This document shows, piece after piece, positions 1 to 7,947 of a stretch of DNA of 64,000 nt. Position numbers and translations under genes: made by a program. Below the pieces are notes generated by a model that saw nothing but the letters and a program-made list of their open reading frames with translations, did not search any database and was not told the DNA's origin. Location of the stretch: contig JACKQE010000018.1 in the NCBI GenBank assembly GCA_024233005.1, positions 1 to 64,000 of the forward strand, in the 5' to 3' direction. Position 1 is the first letter of the stretch. Each line of letters starts with the position of its first letter. This DNA comes from Akkermansiaceae bacterium (lineage in GTDB: Bacteria > Verrucomicrobiota > Verrucomicrobiia > Verrucomicrobiales > DEV007).

Positions 1-2121
1 CAGCGGCGGCACCAGGGTCAGTTCGTGGGCGGTCACGTTTGCCCACTGGGGGGAATCCAGAGTCACCGGCGCCGTGGCCGTGGCGACCGTGAGACGCTTT
101 TTGCCGGGAGCCGGGGCCCCGCGCAGCGCCTTGGTGTCCCAGTTGAAACAGGTGTTGGCATAGGGTTCCTGATAACCGTCATGGGCGAGACGGAGGTGGG
201 CCGCATTGTGGCCCGCGAAGGGAAACAGCACGTGCGACCAATTTCCGGAAGACACGCCGTTGCCCCGCTTGTCGTAGAGGGAGTCAATGAAGGCATTGCG
301 CGCATCGATCGCGTCCAGCAGGCGCTCCTGCGAGGCCCCGTCGGGAACCATCATCCACGCCTGATGAAGGTGCACCACTTTGGCGAAATGGCGCAGATAG
401 TCGAACTCCGTGCGGACCAGGGCCAGCCGGGTTTTCGATTTCACCGTGGTGGCCTGTTTTTCCGCGAGACTGAGATCGGCGTCCAGTGAGGCGAGCAGGT
501 TGGGCGGGTAGAGGAAGGAGATCAACTGGAAGGGATCCTGCACCGTCTTGCGCGGTCGCCCCTCCCCCGGCAACGGCTGGTAGGTCCAGACGTCGCAGCG
601 GGTCCCGATGTGGTCGGAGTAGAGGGCGATGGCGTGGTAGAGCTGATCGTAAAAGGAGCGCATGTAAAACGCCGCGCTCTTGTTGCCGAAGGCGGCCTCG
701 CAGAATTCGGGCAGCAGATCCTTGGCCGAAAGGTGCTCCGGATCATCGAACATCCGGCCCATCACGTAGTAGACCGGACCTTCCAACCCAAAGAGCTGCC
801 CCGGTCCGTCCCGGTAGAGCGATTGGATGCGGTTCGCGGCGAGTCGTCGCACCTGGGTCTCGACAAAGCCCGGCGTTCGCATCGGCGTGTAGCGGGTGCC
901 CAGATTCGGGCACCAGTTGTAAAGGTAGCCGGTGAATCCGCGCGGCACCTCGATGTCCCGCCACGGAGCGATGTCCTCCTCGTTCGTGCCGGTCAGCATG
1001 ACGCAGGTGTTCGACGGGAATTTCGTGAACGTCTTCGGCGGCTTCGCGGTGAGAATGTAGGACATCATCGTCACGTCCTTGCCGGGATGGGATTTCTCGA
1101 GCCGTTCCGCGGCCTCGCGGTTGAAGATCCAGATTTTCTCGCTCCAGTCCTTGCCGGTGCCGTAGAGCTTTTCACATTCCGCGCACTGGCATTCGCGGAA
1201 TCCATCCGGCTGCCCCAGATCGACCGAGGCATAGCCGCGGTCCAGCCAGGAGGCCAGATCCCGGTGGATCAATTCCCGCACTTCCGGATTGGAGAGACAG
1301 TATTGGGCGCCGCCGCCCTCCGGCTTGAGGCGCGAGCCGCTGATCAGGGCAAAGTATTCAGGATGGGAATCCCAGTATTTCTCCGGAGGCACCGCGCGCT
1401 GCCAGGTGTGGCCGCCGAAGACTTCATCGACCCGCGGAAAGCGGTTCTGCGCCAGATCATAAAAGCCGCCCCCCGCCGGATGGGAGGTGTTGACGCGCAG
1501 CAACGGCGTTTTCTGAACATCCAAGTCACCGGGAACCGTCATCGACGTCAGGGGCAGAAACTCGATGCCCGGAGAGGCGAGCAGATCGATCTTGGCCGCC
1601 GCGTTCACTCCCTGATAGGGGGGTATCTCGGGATAGAGAAAGCGGACCCCCATGAACTGGCGGGCAAAATCGGCCACCGCCTTGGCCGTGGCCACCCGGT
1701 CCCAGTTGGGCCGCCGCTCATTCTCCGTCGTGCCCCGGGCCGGGTGATCGTGTCCGGCCAGAATCAGGTCCCGGCCCACCGCCCGCTGGAGGTAGCTCCA
1801 GTCGCGGAGCTGGGTGGGATCGAGGCCGTGCTCCCGGGCAAACCGGGTGTCGCCGAGAAAGATCGCCGGTTTCGCCGGATCACGCTGGGTTTCGGACACC
1901 ACCGGCACGTCGGCCCCATTGGCCTGGAACGCGGTCCGGAGAAGCCGCGCCGTCTCGTGCAGGCTTTCCGTCAAGGCCGGCGAGGGCAGGCTGTCGGGCA
2001 CGACAATCTGGTAGGGCGACGCTCCCTCTGAGAGCAGGGACAGCTCTGGCACCGGACCGGCACCAGAGGCGGTGCCCCCAAGGGAGAGGATGACAGCAAT
2101 GCAAACAAACCGGGGAATCAT
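1..2121 (-). CDS. Secreted DUF4838 family protein (3' end outside window)
   Basis: The reading frame opens with ATG at 2121 and runs without a stop to the left edge, giving about 707 residues with the C-terminus missing. The first 20 or so residues (MIPRFVCIAVILSLGGTASG) look like a Sec signal peptide, so the product is probably exported. The body matches what I know of DUF4838 proteins: an N-terminal alpha-glucuronidase-like region, a Cys cluster RECQCAEC near residue 310, and aromatic-rich stretches such as GYLYNWCPN. DUF4838 proteins are usually found among carbohydrate-degrading genes of PVC bacteria and Bacteroidetes, but no substrate can be read from this sequence. A glycosidase role is inference. 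No partner gene is visible because the gene runs off the window. Confidence 0.75.
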   Translation of the reverse strand, partial: MIPRFVCIAVILSLGGTASGAGPVPELSLLSEGASPYQIVVPDSLPSPALTESLHETARLLRTAFQANGADVPVVSETQRDPAKPAIFLGDTRFAREHGLDPTQLRDWSYLQRAVGRDLILAGHDHPARGTTENERRPNWDRVATAKAVADFARQFMGVRFLYPEIPPYQGVNAAAKIDLLASPGIEFLPLTSMTVPGDLDVQKTPLLRVNTSHPAGGGFYDLAQNRFPRVDEVFGGHTWQRAVPPEKYWDSHPEYFALISGSRLKPEGGGAQYCLSNPEVRELIHRDLASWLDRGYASVDLGQPDGFRECQCAECEKLYGTGKDWSEKIWIFNREAAERLEKSHPGKDVTMMSYILTAKPPKTFTKFPSNTCVMLTGTNEEDIAPWRDIEVPRGFTGYLYNWCPNLGTRYTPMRTPGFVETQVRRLAANRIQSLYRDGPGQLFGLEGPVYYVMGRMFDDPEHLSAKDLLPEFCEAAFGNKSAAFYMRSFYDQLYHAIALYSDHIGTRCDVWTYQPLPGEGRPRKTVQDPFQLISFLYPPNLLASLDADLSLAEKQATTVKSKTRLALVRTEFDYLRHFAKVVHLHQAWMMVPDGASQERLLDAIDARNAFIDSLYDKRGNGVSSGNWSHVLFPFAGHNAAHLRLAHDGYQEPYANTCFNWDTKALRGAPAPGKKRLTVATATAPVTLDSPQWANVTAHELTLVPPL

Positions 2122-2335
2122 GTCAGGGAAGGCTGGGCGGGACCGCACGCTCCCCAGCATGGCGTTGGAATCCAGATTGGTAAAGTCCCGTCCTATGGCG
2201 CTTTCGCGATGGATCGATCCCGGAACCTGATGATGCGTGCCTCCCAATCCCCCCCAATTCAGCAAACCAGCATCCGCCGAGCCGCGAAGCCCTGCGGTTC
2301 GGCCTCTACCGTTGGTGATGGGTTTCCAGGGACCA

Positions 2336-2989
2336 TCAGTCCCCCTGCGGATGGATGCGCCGCCAGCGGTCAAGGAAAAGAAAGTAGAGTGCCGGACCAA
2401 AGGCGAACAGCATCACCGCAAACCCACACGTGAGACCGAGAAAGGTCATCATGCCGGCGCAGCAGTAATCACGCTGCCGCGCAATGAGGTGCGTGGGAAC
2501 GGCGATCAAAAGCTCAAGGATCGAACCTGTCCAAAGGTGCTTGCGAAGGGTGCCCATGCCATTCCCTTGCTTGGCGGATGAAGTCACCCGGTAGAAGTAG
2601 CAGGCCCAAAATGCCCAACTTACTAGGGCACCTCCTATGGCCAGCCAGAATCCCTCGCCCCCCTCCAGTTTCGTCATGAACTCATAAATCGATCCCAGCC
2701 CGCCAAGAACCAGCAGCCCCATCATGAACCCGGCGGCAGCCGCCGTGCTCCAGAGGGAACGCCGCGCCACCGGTCGGCCACCAGCACTGGCCACGGGAAC
2801 GCGCAAGAGGGCAAACTGAGCCACCACCACCAGGGCGACCAGAACCCAGGGCTGCCAATGCAAAAAACTTCCTGCATAGACCGCCAGGGTTGGTCCCTCC
2901 GAAAAAAAAGCCAGGCGCGCGACGGGAAACCCCAGGAGGACAAAAACAGCACCGTAGAGCACGGCGACAACCAGGGACCACTTCTTCAT
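2336..2989 (-). CDS. Small polytopic membrane protein, unknown function
   Basis: I chose ATG at 2989 (MKKWSLVVAVLYGAVF), which starts directly at a hydrophobic segment; the frame stays open further upstream, but that part reads like non-coding sequence. The 217-residue product has about five to six hydrophobic segments (near residues 5-25, 40-57, 77-97, 110-130 and 165-200), a short soluble stretch containing SSAKQGNGMG, and a Cys pair (DYCCAG) near the fourth to fifth segment. It ends in a basic tail. I do not recognise a family. It lies about 300 bases from a second small membrane protein on the same strand. Both are single genes with no informative context. Confidence 0.55.
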   Translation of the reverse strand: MKKWSLVVAVLYGAVFVLLGFPVARLAFFSEGPTLAVYAGSFLHWQPWVLVALVVVAQFALLRVPVASAGGRPVARRSLWSTAAAAGFMMGLLVLGGLGSIYEFMTKLEGGEGFWLAIGGALVSWAFWACYFYRVTSSAKQGNGMGTLRKHLWTGSILELLIAVPTHLIARQRDYCCAGMMTFLGLTCGFAVMLFAFGPALYFLFLDRWRRIHPQGD

Positions 2990-3295
2990 GCGCGATGGGG
3001 TGCTTCTGACTGGGTTCGGGACGAAGGCTTCGAATCCGGCGACCGTGATCGGGAAGCCCTGATGACAGGACAGATGCCATAGGAACCGTGGTTTGCATCC
3101 GTTTTGTTTCCCATCCGGGCGGGGGGATGGATGGCGGGATGGGGTCCAGACCAGAATGTGGGTGCCCCCCATCCAAACCCCTTCCCTGACAGGACGCAAA
3201 TCGCCCGGAATCGCGGGAAACTCACTGCCGCCGAAGAAACTCCACCCGCGCCGCTGGGCGACGGCGAGCCTATGCAACAATCGAAAGGATCGGGG

Positions 3296-3766
3296 CTACC
3301 GCCCAAGCCTATCTTGGGGGTTCGGCAAGGGCGGTGCGATGGCGCTTCCCGGACGTCGGCATTTCTTGGTGCCAGCACGAAGCGCGTATGCAATGCCGCA
3401 CCACATCACGGAGTAGAGTAAGGCGAACCATGTGCCGAGAAAAATGGGCTCGAAAACCGCATCCGTGTCCGACGCCGCGTCAGCCTTCTCGGCATCGGTC
3501 ACTGCCAGTGCCTCTAGGGTTCTCCAGCTAGTCTCTGACCAACCGTAGTAAGAGAACCAAGTCGCGACAACGGCGAACAGCGCAAGACCGACGGTTACGG
3601 CCCAAGGCCATCGCCGCAGCAGGGGAACCGTCACCACGAGAGGGGCCGCAAGCAGGAGGGGAATTAGCCACAGATTCCAGCTCGCTGTGAAACGCGCGGC
3701 CTCGACAGCCTCTAGATATTCCGGTCGAATGGTTTCCATCATTGTCTGGTTCATGATAGAGACCAT
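3296..3766 (-). CDS. Small membrane protein, unknown function
   Basis: A 156-residue frame from ATG at 3766, or 152 residues from the second Met (MNQTMMETI) at 3754. It has a short soluble N-terminus, two adjacent hydrophobic helices (about residues 30-50 and 54-70), an acidic loop (EKADAASDTDAV) and a third helix (about 112-130) before a basic, proline-rich tail. I recognise no domain. The coding signal is moderate: the protein is plausible as a three-helix inner-membrane protein, but the final 25 residues are low-complexity. Confidence 0.5.
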   Translation of the reverse strand: MVSIMNQTMMETIRPEYLEAVEAARFTASWNLWLIPLLLAAPLVVTVPLLRRWPWAVTVGLALFAVVATWFSYYGWSETSWRTLEALAVTDAEKADAASDTDAVFEPIFLGTWFALLYSVMWCGIAYALRAGTKKCRRPGSAIAPPLPNPQDRLGR

Positions 3767-3837
3767 GGACTGCCTGTGTGATCTGGTGGTGAAGAGAGAG
3801 TGAAATTTGAATGAAGTTTTCTGCGGAACAGCGGAAT

Positions 3838-3850
3838 CTTAAACTTTAAG
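3838..3850. promoter_or_regulatory. AT-rich perfect palindrome upstream of the 3766 gene
   Basis: The 13 bases CTTAAACTTTAAG form a perfect 6+1+6 inverted repeat in the AT-richer leader, 72 bases upstream of the membrane-protein start at 3766. It could be an operator or chance; no regulator is encoded nearby. Confidence 0.2.
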
Positions 3851-4003
3851 TGGGTTCGATGAAACAAAACGAAGGCGGCCATTGGTTGCGTTCATGACGG
3901 ATGCTCTCTGGAGATGATGACCGCTGCGGATTACGATCCACATCACCAAATTCCCATGTTCTTTGGTTAGCCCATGCCGTGAGTGTAAGTGTAAGCTTCC
4001 CCG

Positions 4004-4843
4004 TCAAGTGGACAGTTCAAAAGTAGAGGTTGGGACGGGGTTTCTGGTTTGTTGTTCTCGGAAACGGGTGGGAGGCAGGTTTCCCAGGGAATCGTGGGGA
4101 CGCTCCTCGTTGTAGGCAATCATCCAGTGGTGGACGGTTTCCTTGACCTCGGTGAGGCTGACGAAGAGGTGGGCGTCGAGCACCTCGCGGCGGAAGGTCC
4201 GGTTGAACCGTTCGATGTAGGCGTTCTGGGTGGGTTTGCCGGGTTGGATGTGGTGGAGCCGGATCCCGTGCAGCTCGCACCAGGCCACCAGCTTGGCTGA
4301 GATCAGTTCCGGACCGTTGTCGACCCGGATCTGGCTCGGCAGGGTTCGGCTTTCTTTGATTTGTTCGAGCACCCGGATGACCCGTCCGGCCGGCAGGGAG
4401 GTGTCCACTTCGATGGCCAGAATCTCGCGCACCCCCTCGTCGAACACGTTGAGGGTGCGGAAGCGTTTGCCGTGGTAAAGCGTGTCGTGCATGAAGTCTA
4501 TGGACCACATCCGGTCCGCCTCCGGCGGAGCTTCGAGGGGTTGCCTGGTCCGGGCCGGGAGCCGCCTTTTCGCCCGGCGCGGGAGGTTGAGCCTCATGGC
4601 CCGGTAGACCCGCAGGACGCGCTTGTGGTTCCAGAGAGCCCCCCGTTGGCGCATCCAGTGGAAGCATTTCCAGAAGCCCCAACGGCCGTGCCGGGCGGTC
4701 ACCTCGTTGAGTCGTTCGATGACCGGGGCGTCCCGCAGGCGCCTGTCCGGCACCTCCCGATACCAACCGGACCGGCTGATCCGCATGATCCGGCAGGCCC
4801 GGTTGGCGGACAGGGTCCCTTCTCCGACCAGCCAGTCGACCAC
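4004..4843 (-). CDS. IS3-family transposase OrfB (DDE integrase domain)
   Basis: The 279-residue frame (GTG at 4843 if started independently) encodes an HTH_21 segment (ARHGRWGFWKCFHWM, about residues 50-65) followed by an rve integrase core. The DDE triad is visible as SIDFMHD (D near 115), VDNGPE (D near 175) and YIERFNRT (E near 212). The tail (NEERPHDSLGNLPP) is typical of this group. Its frame is -1 relative to orfA, and the frame is open back through the poly-A run at 4871-4877, so the natural product is probably the OrfAB fusion. The catalytic residues are intact. Confidence 0.9.
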   Translation of the reverse strand: MVDWLVGEGTLSANRACRIMRISRSGWYREVPDRRLRDAPVIERLNEVTARHGRWGFWKCFHWMRQRGALWNHKRVLRVYRAMRLNLPRRAKRRLPARTRQPLEAPPEADRMWSIDFMHDTLYHGKRFRTLNVFDEGVREILAIEVDTSLPAGRVIRVLEQIKESRTLPSQIRVDNGPELISAKLVAWCELHGIRLHHIQPGKPTQNAYIERFNRTFRREVLDAHLFVSLTEVKETVHHWMIAYNEERPHDSLGNLPPTRFREQQTRNPVPTSTFELST

Positions 4844-4863
4844 CTCGCGGCGCTCGACCGGCT

Positions 4864-5190
4864 TCAGAGCTTTTTTTCGATCAGTTCCTTCAGCGCCTGG
4901 TTTTGACGGCTGCGCCGCCCTTCGGGCAATCCTTTGGGTTGTCTATCTCCGCCTTGCTCCGATTCCATCGCCAGATCCGCAACCATCCGTTTGAGCTTGG
5001 AGTGGTCGGCCTCCAACTCCTTGATGCGTTTGAGCTCGGACACGCCAAGACCTCCATACCGGCTCTTCCAACTGTAATAAGTGGGCTGGCTGATCCCGTG
5101 CCGGCGGCACACGTCCGTCACTTTTACTCCGGCATCGGCTTCCTTGAGGATCGCCACGATCTGGCTCTCCGTGAATCGGCTTCTTTTCAT
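4864..5190 (-). CDS. IS3-family transposase OrfA (HTH_8) with a 20-residue insertion
   Basis: From ATG at 5190 (MKRSRFTESQIVAIL) the 108-residue product shows the helix-turn-helix of IS3 OrfA proteins (VTDVCRRHGISQPTYYSW) and the start of a leucine zipper (LKRIKELEADHSKLK). OrfA proteins of this subgroup normally read DLAMENQALKELI near the end. Here DLAME is separated from NQALKELIEKKL by 20 extra residues (SEQGG...SRQ). The remainder is close to the expected 88-residue length, so the insertion is in frame. It lies in the coiled-coil region used for oligomerisation, so the element may be impaired. The frame ends at TGA just after the slippery A7 run. Confidence 0.85.
   Translation of the reverse strand: MKRSRFTESQIVAILKEADAGVKVTDVCRRHGISQPTYYSWKSRYGGLGVSELKRIKELEADHSKLKRMVADLAMESEQGGDRQPKGLPEGRRSRQNQALKELIEKKL
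4871..4877 (-). promoter_or_regulatory. Programmed -1 frameshift slippery run (A7)
   Basis: On the minus strand the end of orfA reads ATC GAA AAA AAG CTC TGA. The seven A residues allow a -1 slip into the orfB frame, which is open here and continues as KALKPVERREVVDWL. This is the standard IS3-family route to the OrfAB transposase; the site is seen directly, and its use is inferred from the family. Confidence 0.75.
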
Positions 5191-5329
5191 GGTTCGGTTT
5201 CGCGTGGAAAAGTCCGAATCCTCTCGTTTCTCCCTGTCCCATTTCAAGGGAAGCTTACACTCACTCTTCATCCTTTGGATCAGAGCTTTCCGCACATGAA
5301 CAACACGCTCAGTGAGGCGTCGCCGACCG

Positions 5330-7072
5330 TCACTGTCTCGGGATTCCTGGAGTGCGGAACTGCCGGAACACCTCCGGAACAAAGGCCAAGTCACTGGCTT
5401 CATCCACCGCCAGGCCAATCTGGTGTTCCATCACGTTTTGGGGCACGGGATTCTGGTATTCATCGAGACAGTCCCGGAGCGCTTCCACAGGATCCACCCC
5501 TCTCGTTTTGACGAGCCGATACACTTTGATGGCGAGGGATTCCGCTGAACCGGGGGTGACCCATTCCGGAAGGACGCCCCGGATCACGTCGGGCAACGCT
5601 TTGGGCAACTCCAAGTTTTGCTTTTTGCCCAGAGCGCGGATCAAACTGTAGGTTTCCTCCGGGCCGCTGGCGGGAAACAGGGGAATTTTGACATCCACCC
5701 TGCCAGGGCGTTTCAAGTCGATCTCGATCAGGTCAGGACGGCTCGATGCGAGAATCCAGAGCACCCGCCCCCGGTTTCGGGTGTTGCTCATCTCTTTGGC
5801 CATCATCGAGTAGACCCGCCCGCCAACCCCGGAGTCGCCGGCTCCGCCATCGCGCCGCCCGAGGGCCTGGTCGGCCTCGTCAATAAAAACGATGCAGCGA
5901 CCCAACGCCTGGAGGAGGGAAAAGATTTTCTCCAAATTGCCTTCGGTGCTCCCGACCCAACGATCCCGGAAATTTTTCAACTTCACCACCGGAACGCCGG
6001 CCTCACCGGCGAGACATTCGACCAGATACGTTTTCCCGGTGCCAACCGGTCCACAGAACAGATAGCCCATGGGCATCGCCGCAAGGTCGCCTTGCCGCCA
6101 GAGAGCGATGTCCTGGCGCATCCACTCTTTGACACTGGCCTGGCCTTGCACGTCTTCGAGGGTCCGGTCGGGTTCGAGAAACTCGATCAGCCCCTGGGCG
6201 TCCTGCTCGACGAGCTGGCGTTTCAACGCCGACAGATCGCTTTCCATGAGAGGTTCCCCGAGGAATTCACGCCGTTTGAGAAGACTTTCCACCGCTGAGA
6301 GGGTCGCTCCGGCGAGCCGCTCGGCGGTCAGGGGAAGGTCATTCCCGACTTTTTCCAAGGCTTTGGGATACAGTGGCGCCAAGGCCCGGAAGGCTGCGCT
6401 CATTTCAGCGGGACCGGGCAGTTTGATTTCAAGCCGAGCCGCCCTGGGATTCATGGCCAGCAGAGGATGCAGGTCGTTGATTTGCTCGCTCACCAAAAAC
6501 ACGGCAAGATTTTGCTCCAGAAAATGGGTCTCCAAAGACCATGACCGGACCACGCTCGCCAAGGCATTCAAATCGTACCCCGTCAGCCCCCGTGCCGCCG
6601 GGAATAGCAGCTGGGCATTGAGGAAGATGATGGCGACATGGAGATTCCGTCCCGCGAAAGACCCTTCGCTTTTGCTGCCCGGATCGGGGCGGAGAACCCT
6701 CAAATTGACACAAAATCGCAGGAAACGATCGAGCAGGACGATCATTTCGGCAGGCGTTTTGGGCAGCGCCTCGGTGGCTCCAGGCCAGCGTTGGAAGAGC
6801 TTGTCTCCGGCCAGAACCCGCACGCCGGCGCCCAAATCGCAGGCGAGAACGACATCAAACTTGGCCAGTTGATGCCTAACGAGAAAGTCGAGCAAATTAC
6901 CCAGCCGCCGTGACGGCGCGCGGTCGCCCGGAGTCTGGGGATGTGAATCCCCGCCACTTTCTCCCTCCGGAAGGAGAAGTCGGTCGCTGGTATTACCGTG
7001 GAGGATGAATTGGTTGGCCGCACCACTGAGATACAGGGTGCGGATTTCCTCGGACCAAGGGGGCAGCGTCAT
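5330..7072 (-). CDS. AAA+ ATPase, partner of the PspA-like gene
   Basis: I chose ATG at 7072 (MTLPPWSEEIRTLYLSG); further upstream the frame overlaps the end of the preceding gene. The 580-residue product has an N-terminal half (about 1-300) that looks like a degenerate P-loop module (FILHGNTSD near 22-30, VAIIFLNAQLLF near 146-157) and a C-terminal classical AAA+ domain. That domain has Walker A GPVGTGKT at 341-348, Walker B CIVFIDEAD at 393-401, an arginine-finger region KRPGRVD at 454-460, and a sensor-1 strand (WILASSRPD) with Ser where Asn is usual. The two-module plan is like Ycf46-type and other membrane-associated AAA+ proteins. It begins 31 bases after the PspA-like gene stops, so co-transcription is likely. 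A role in remodelling PspA/ESCRT-III-type polymers, analogous to Vps4, is inference. Confidence 0.85.
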   Translation of the reverse strand: MTLPPWSEEIRTLYLSGAANQFILHGNTSDRLLLPEGESGGDSHPQTPGDRAPSRRLGNLLDFLVRHQLAKFDVVLACDLGAGVRVLAGDKLFQRWPGATEALPKTPAEMIVLLDRFLRFCVNLRVLRPDPGSKSEGSFAGRNLHVAIIFLNAQLLFPAARGLTGYDLNALASVVRSWSLETHFLEQNLAVFLVSEQINDLHPLLAMNPRAARLEIKLPGPAEMSAAFRALAPLYPKALEKVGNDLPLTAERLAGATLSAVESLLKRREFLGEPLMESDLSALKRQLVEQDAQGLIEFLEPDRTLEDVQGQASVKEWMRQDIALWRQGDLAAMPMGYLFCGPVGTGKTYLVECLAGEAGVPVVKLKNFRDRWVGSTEGNLEKIFSLLQALGRCIVFIDEADQALGRRDGGAGDSGVGGRVYSMMAKEMSNTRNRGRVLWILASSRPDLIEIDLKRPGRVDVKIPLFPASGPEETYSLIRALGKKQNLELPKALPDVIRGVLPEWVTPGSAESLAIKVYRLVKTRGVDPVEALRDCLDEYQNPVPQNVMEHQIGLAVDEASDLAFVPEVFRQFRTPGIPRQ

Positions 7073-7103
7073 GGGGCTCTCCGGAAACGGGGCAGCCCCT
7101 TGC

Positions 7104-7847
7104 TCACATGGTCTTTTCGTTTTCCAGCGTCGGTGAGGATCCCCCACCACCAGCGGCGGCATCGCCTTCAAGGACAATGCCGACTTCGGCCGCGAAATCG
7201 GCCAGAGCCATCTCGCTGAGCGCATCCCGCTCGGCTTCCATGGCTTTCAATTCGGTCGTGTCAATGCTGTCACGAGCCACCCGGGAACGCCCCGCGGCTT
7301 GCTCCTTTTCCTCCCTGAGAGCTTCTTCGAGACGGTTCAAGGTATCCCCGGAACCTCCGATTTCCGTCACCATTCCGGCCGCCATCTCATTGAGTTCGGC
7401 CATGGCCTTGTGCATCTTGGTCTCGCTGATGGTGCGCTTGAGCGACTCAATTTTCTCCCGAGCGGTGGTCACGGCGACATCTCTGGCCCGCTTCAGTTCC
7501 TCATAGGTCTTCTCAGCCACCTCCATCTGGGACACATTTTCCTGGTGGGAGGATTTGACCTTCTGCAAGCGCAGGGCGTATTCACCGGCAAGCTTGCGGT
7601 TCCCGGCTTTCAAATGGGCGGACGTTTTGGCGGTGAGTTCGGTGATTTCGGCAGACTCCGCTTTCACCTGGGACATCAGTCGTTCACAGAGGGCGGCGTG
7701 TCCGGCCAAGCCCTTGTTGAACTCGCCGATCTGTCTGCGGAGGTTTTCCTTTTCGACCTCGAGCAGAGCTTCGGGATTTTGCTTCTCCAGACCGGAAATG
7801 AAGAGGCCGAAGAATCCTTTGATGATGTTGGCTAGTCGACGGAACAT
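7104..7847 (-). CDS. PspA/IM30 (bacterial ESCRT-III superfamily) coiled-coil protein
   Basis: The 247-residue product starts MFRRLANIIKGFFGLFISG, an amphipathic N-terminal helix like helix alpha-0 of PspA and Vipp1. It is then almost wholly alpha-helical and charged (about residues 20-205), with the hairpin layout of PspA: a long first helix with ENLRRQIGEFN and a second with EVAEKTYEELKRARDVAVTTA. The C-terminal 40 residues are acidic and glycine-rich (EGDAAAGGGGSS), a flexible tail. PspA proteins bind stressed inner membrane and form rods. No pspB, pspC or pspF is nearby; instead an AAA+ ATPase gene follows at 31 bases. The family assignment rests on the helix pattern and N-terminal amphipathic helix, and is moderately secure. 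Confidence 0.75.
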   Translation of the reverse strand: MFRRLANIIKGFFGLFISGLEKQNPEALLEVEKENLRRQIGEFNKGLAGHAALCERLMSQVKAESAEITELTAKTSAHLKAGNRKLAGEYALRLQKVKSSHQENVSQMEVAEKTYEELKRARDVAVTTAREKIESLKRTISETKMHKAMAELNEMAAGMVTEIGGSGDTLNRLEEALREEKEQAAGRSRVARDSIDTTELKAMEAERDALSEMALADFAAEVGIVLEGDAAAGGGGSSPTLENEKTM

Positions 7848-7947
7848 GGGAAAAACGGGATTACGGAATTACTAGGGTCACACCGAAATGGAATGACTAG
7901 GATCATCCAACCACAGAGAGAGGATCTCCACAAGAGCCATTTGATGG

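Larger units (their letters stand above)
3990..5259 (-). mobile_element. IS3-family insertion sequence (OrfA/OrfB)
   Basis: The element is bounded by imperfect inverted repeats. The left end reads TGTAAGCTTCCCC from 3990, and the right end, read on the minus strand from 5259, gives TGTAAGCTTCCCT. The first 12 bases match perfectly and the match continues patchily for about 13 more (ending GGACA / GGACA). It carries overlapping orfA and orfB on the minus strand with a programmed-frameshift signal, as in the IS3 family. I could not identify a clear 3-5 bp target duplication; the left flank has a partial second copy of the end (GAGTGTAAG), which blurs the junction. Insertion lies between a membrane-protein gene and the AAA+ ATPase gene, about 70 bases beyond the ATPase stop, so no recognisable gene is interrupted. 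Confidence 0.85.

Noticed and set aside
610..2031. A 473-codon plus-strand open frame inside the DUF4838 gene.
   Set aside because: Antisense to a gene with a signal peptide and recognisable family motifs; low-complexity basic product.
3975..3990. A possible target-site duplication of the IS element (GTGAGTGTAAG next to the left end).
   Set aside because: The right flank (CTCACTC) does not repeat it directly; it looks like partial repetition of the terminal inverted repeat.
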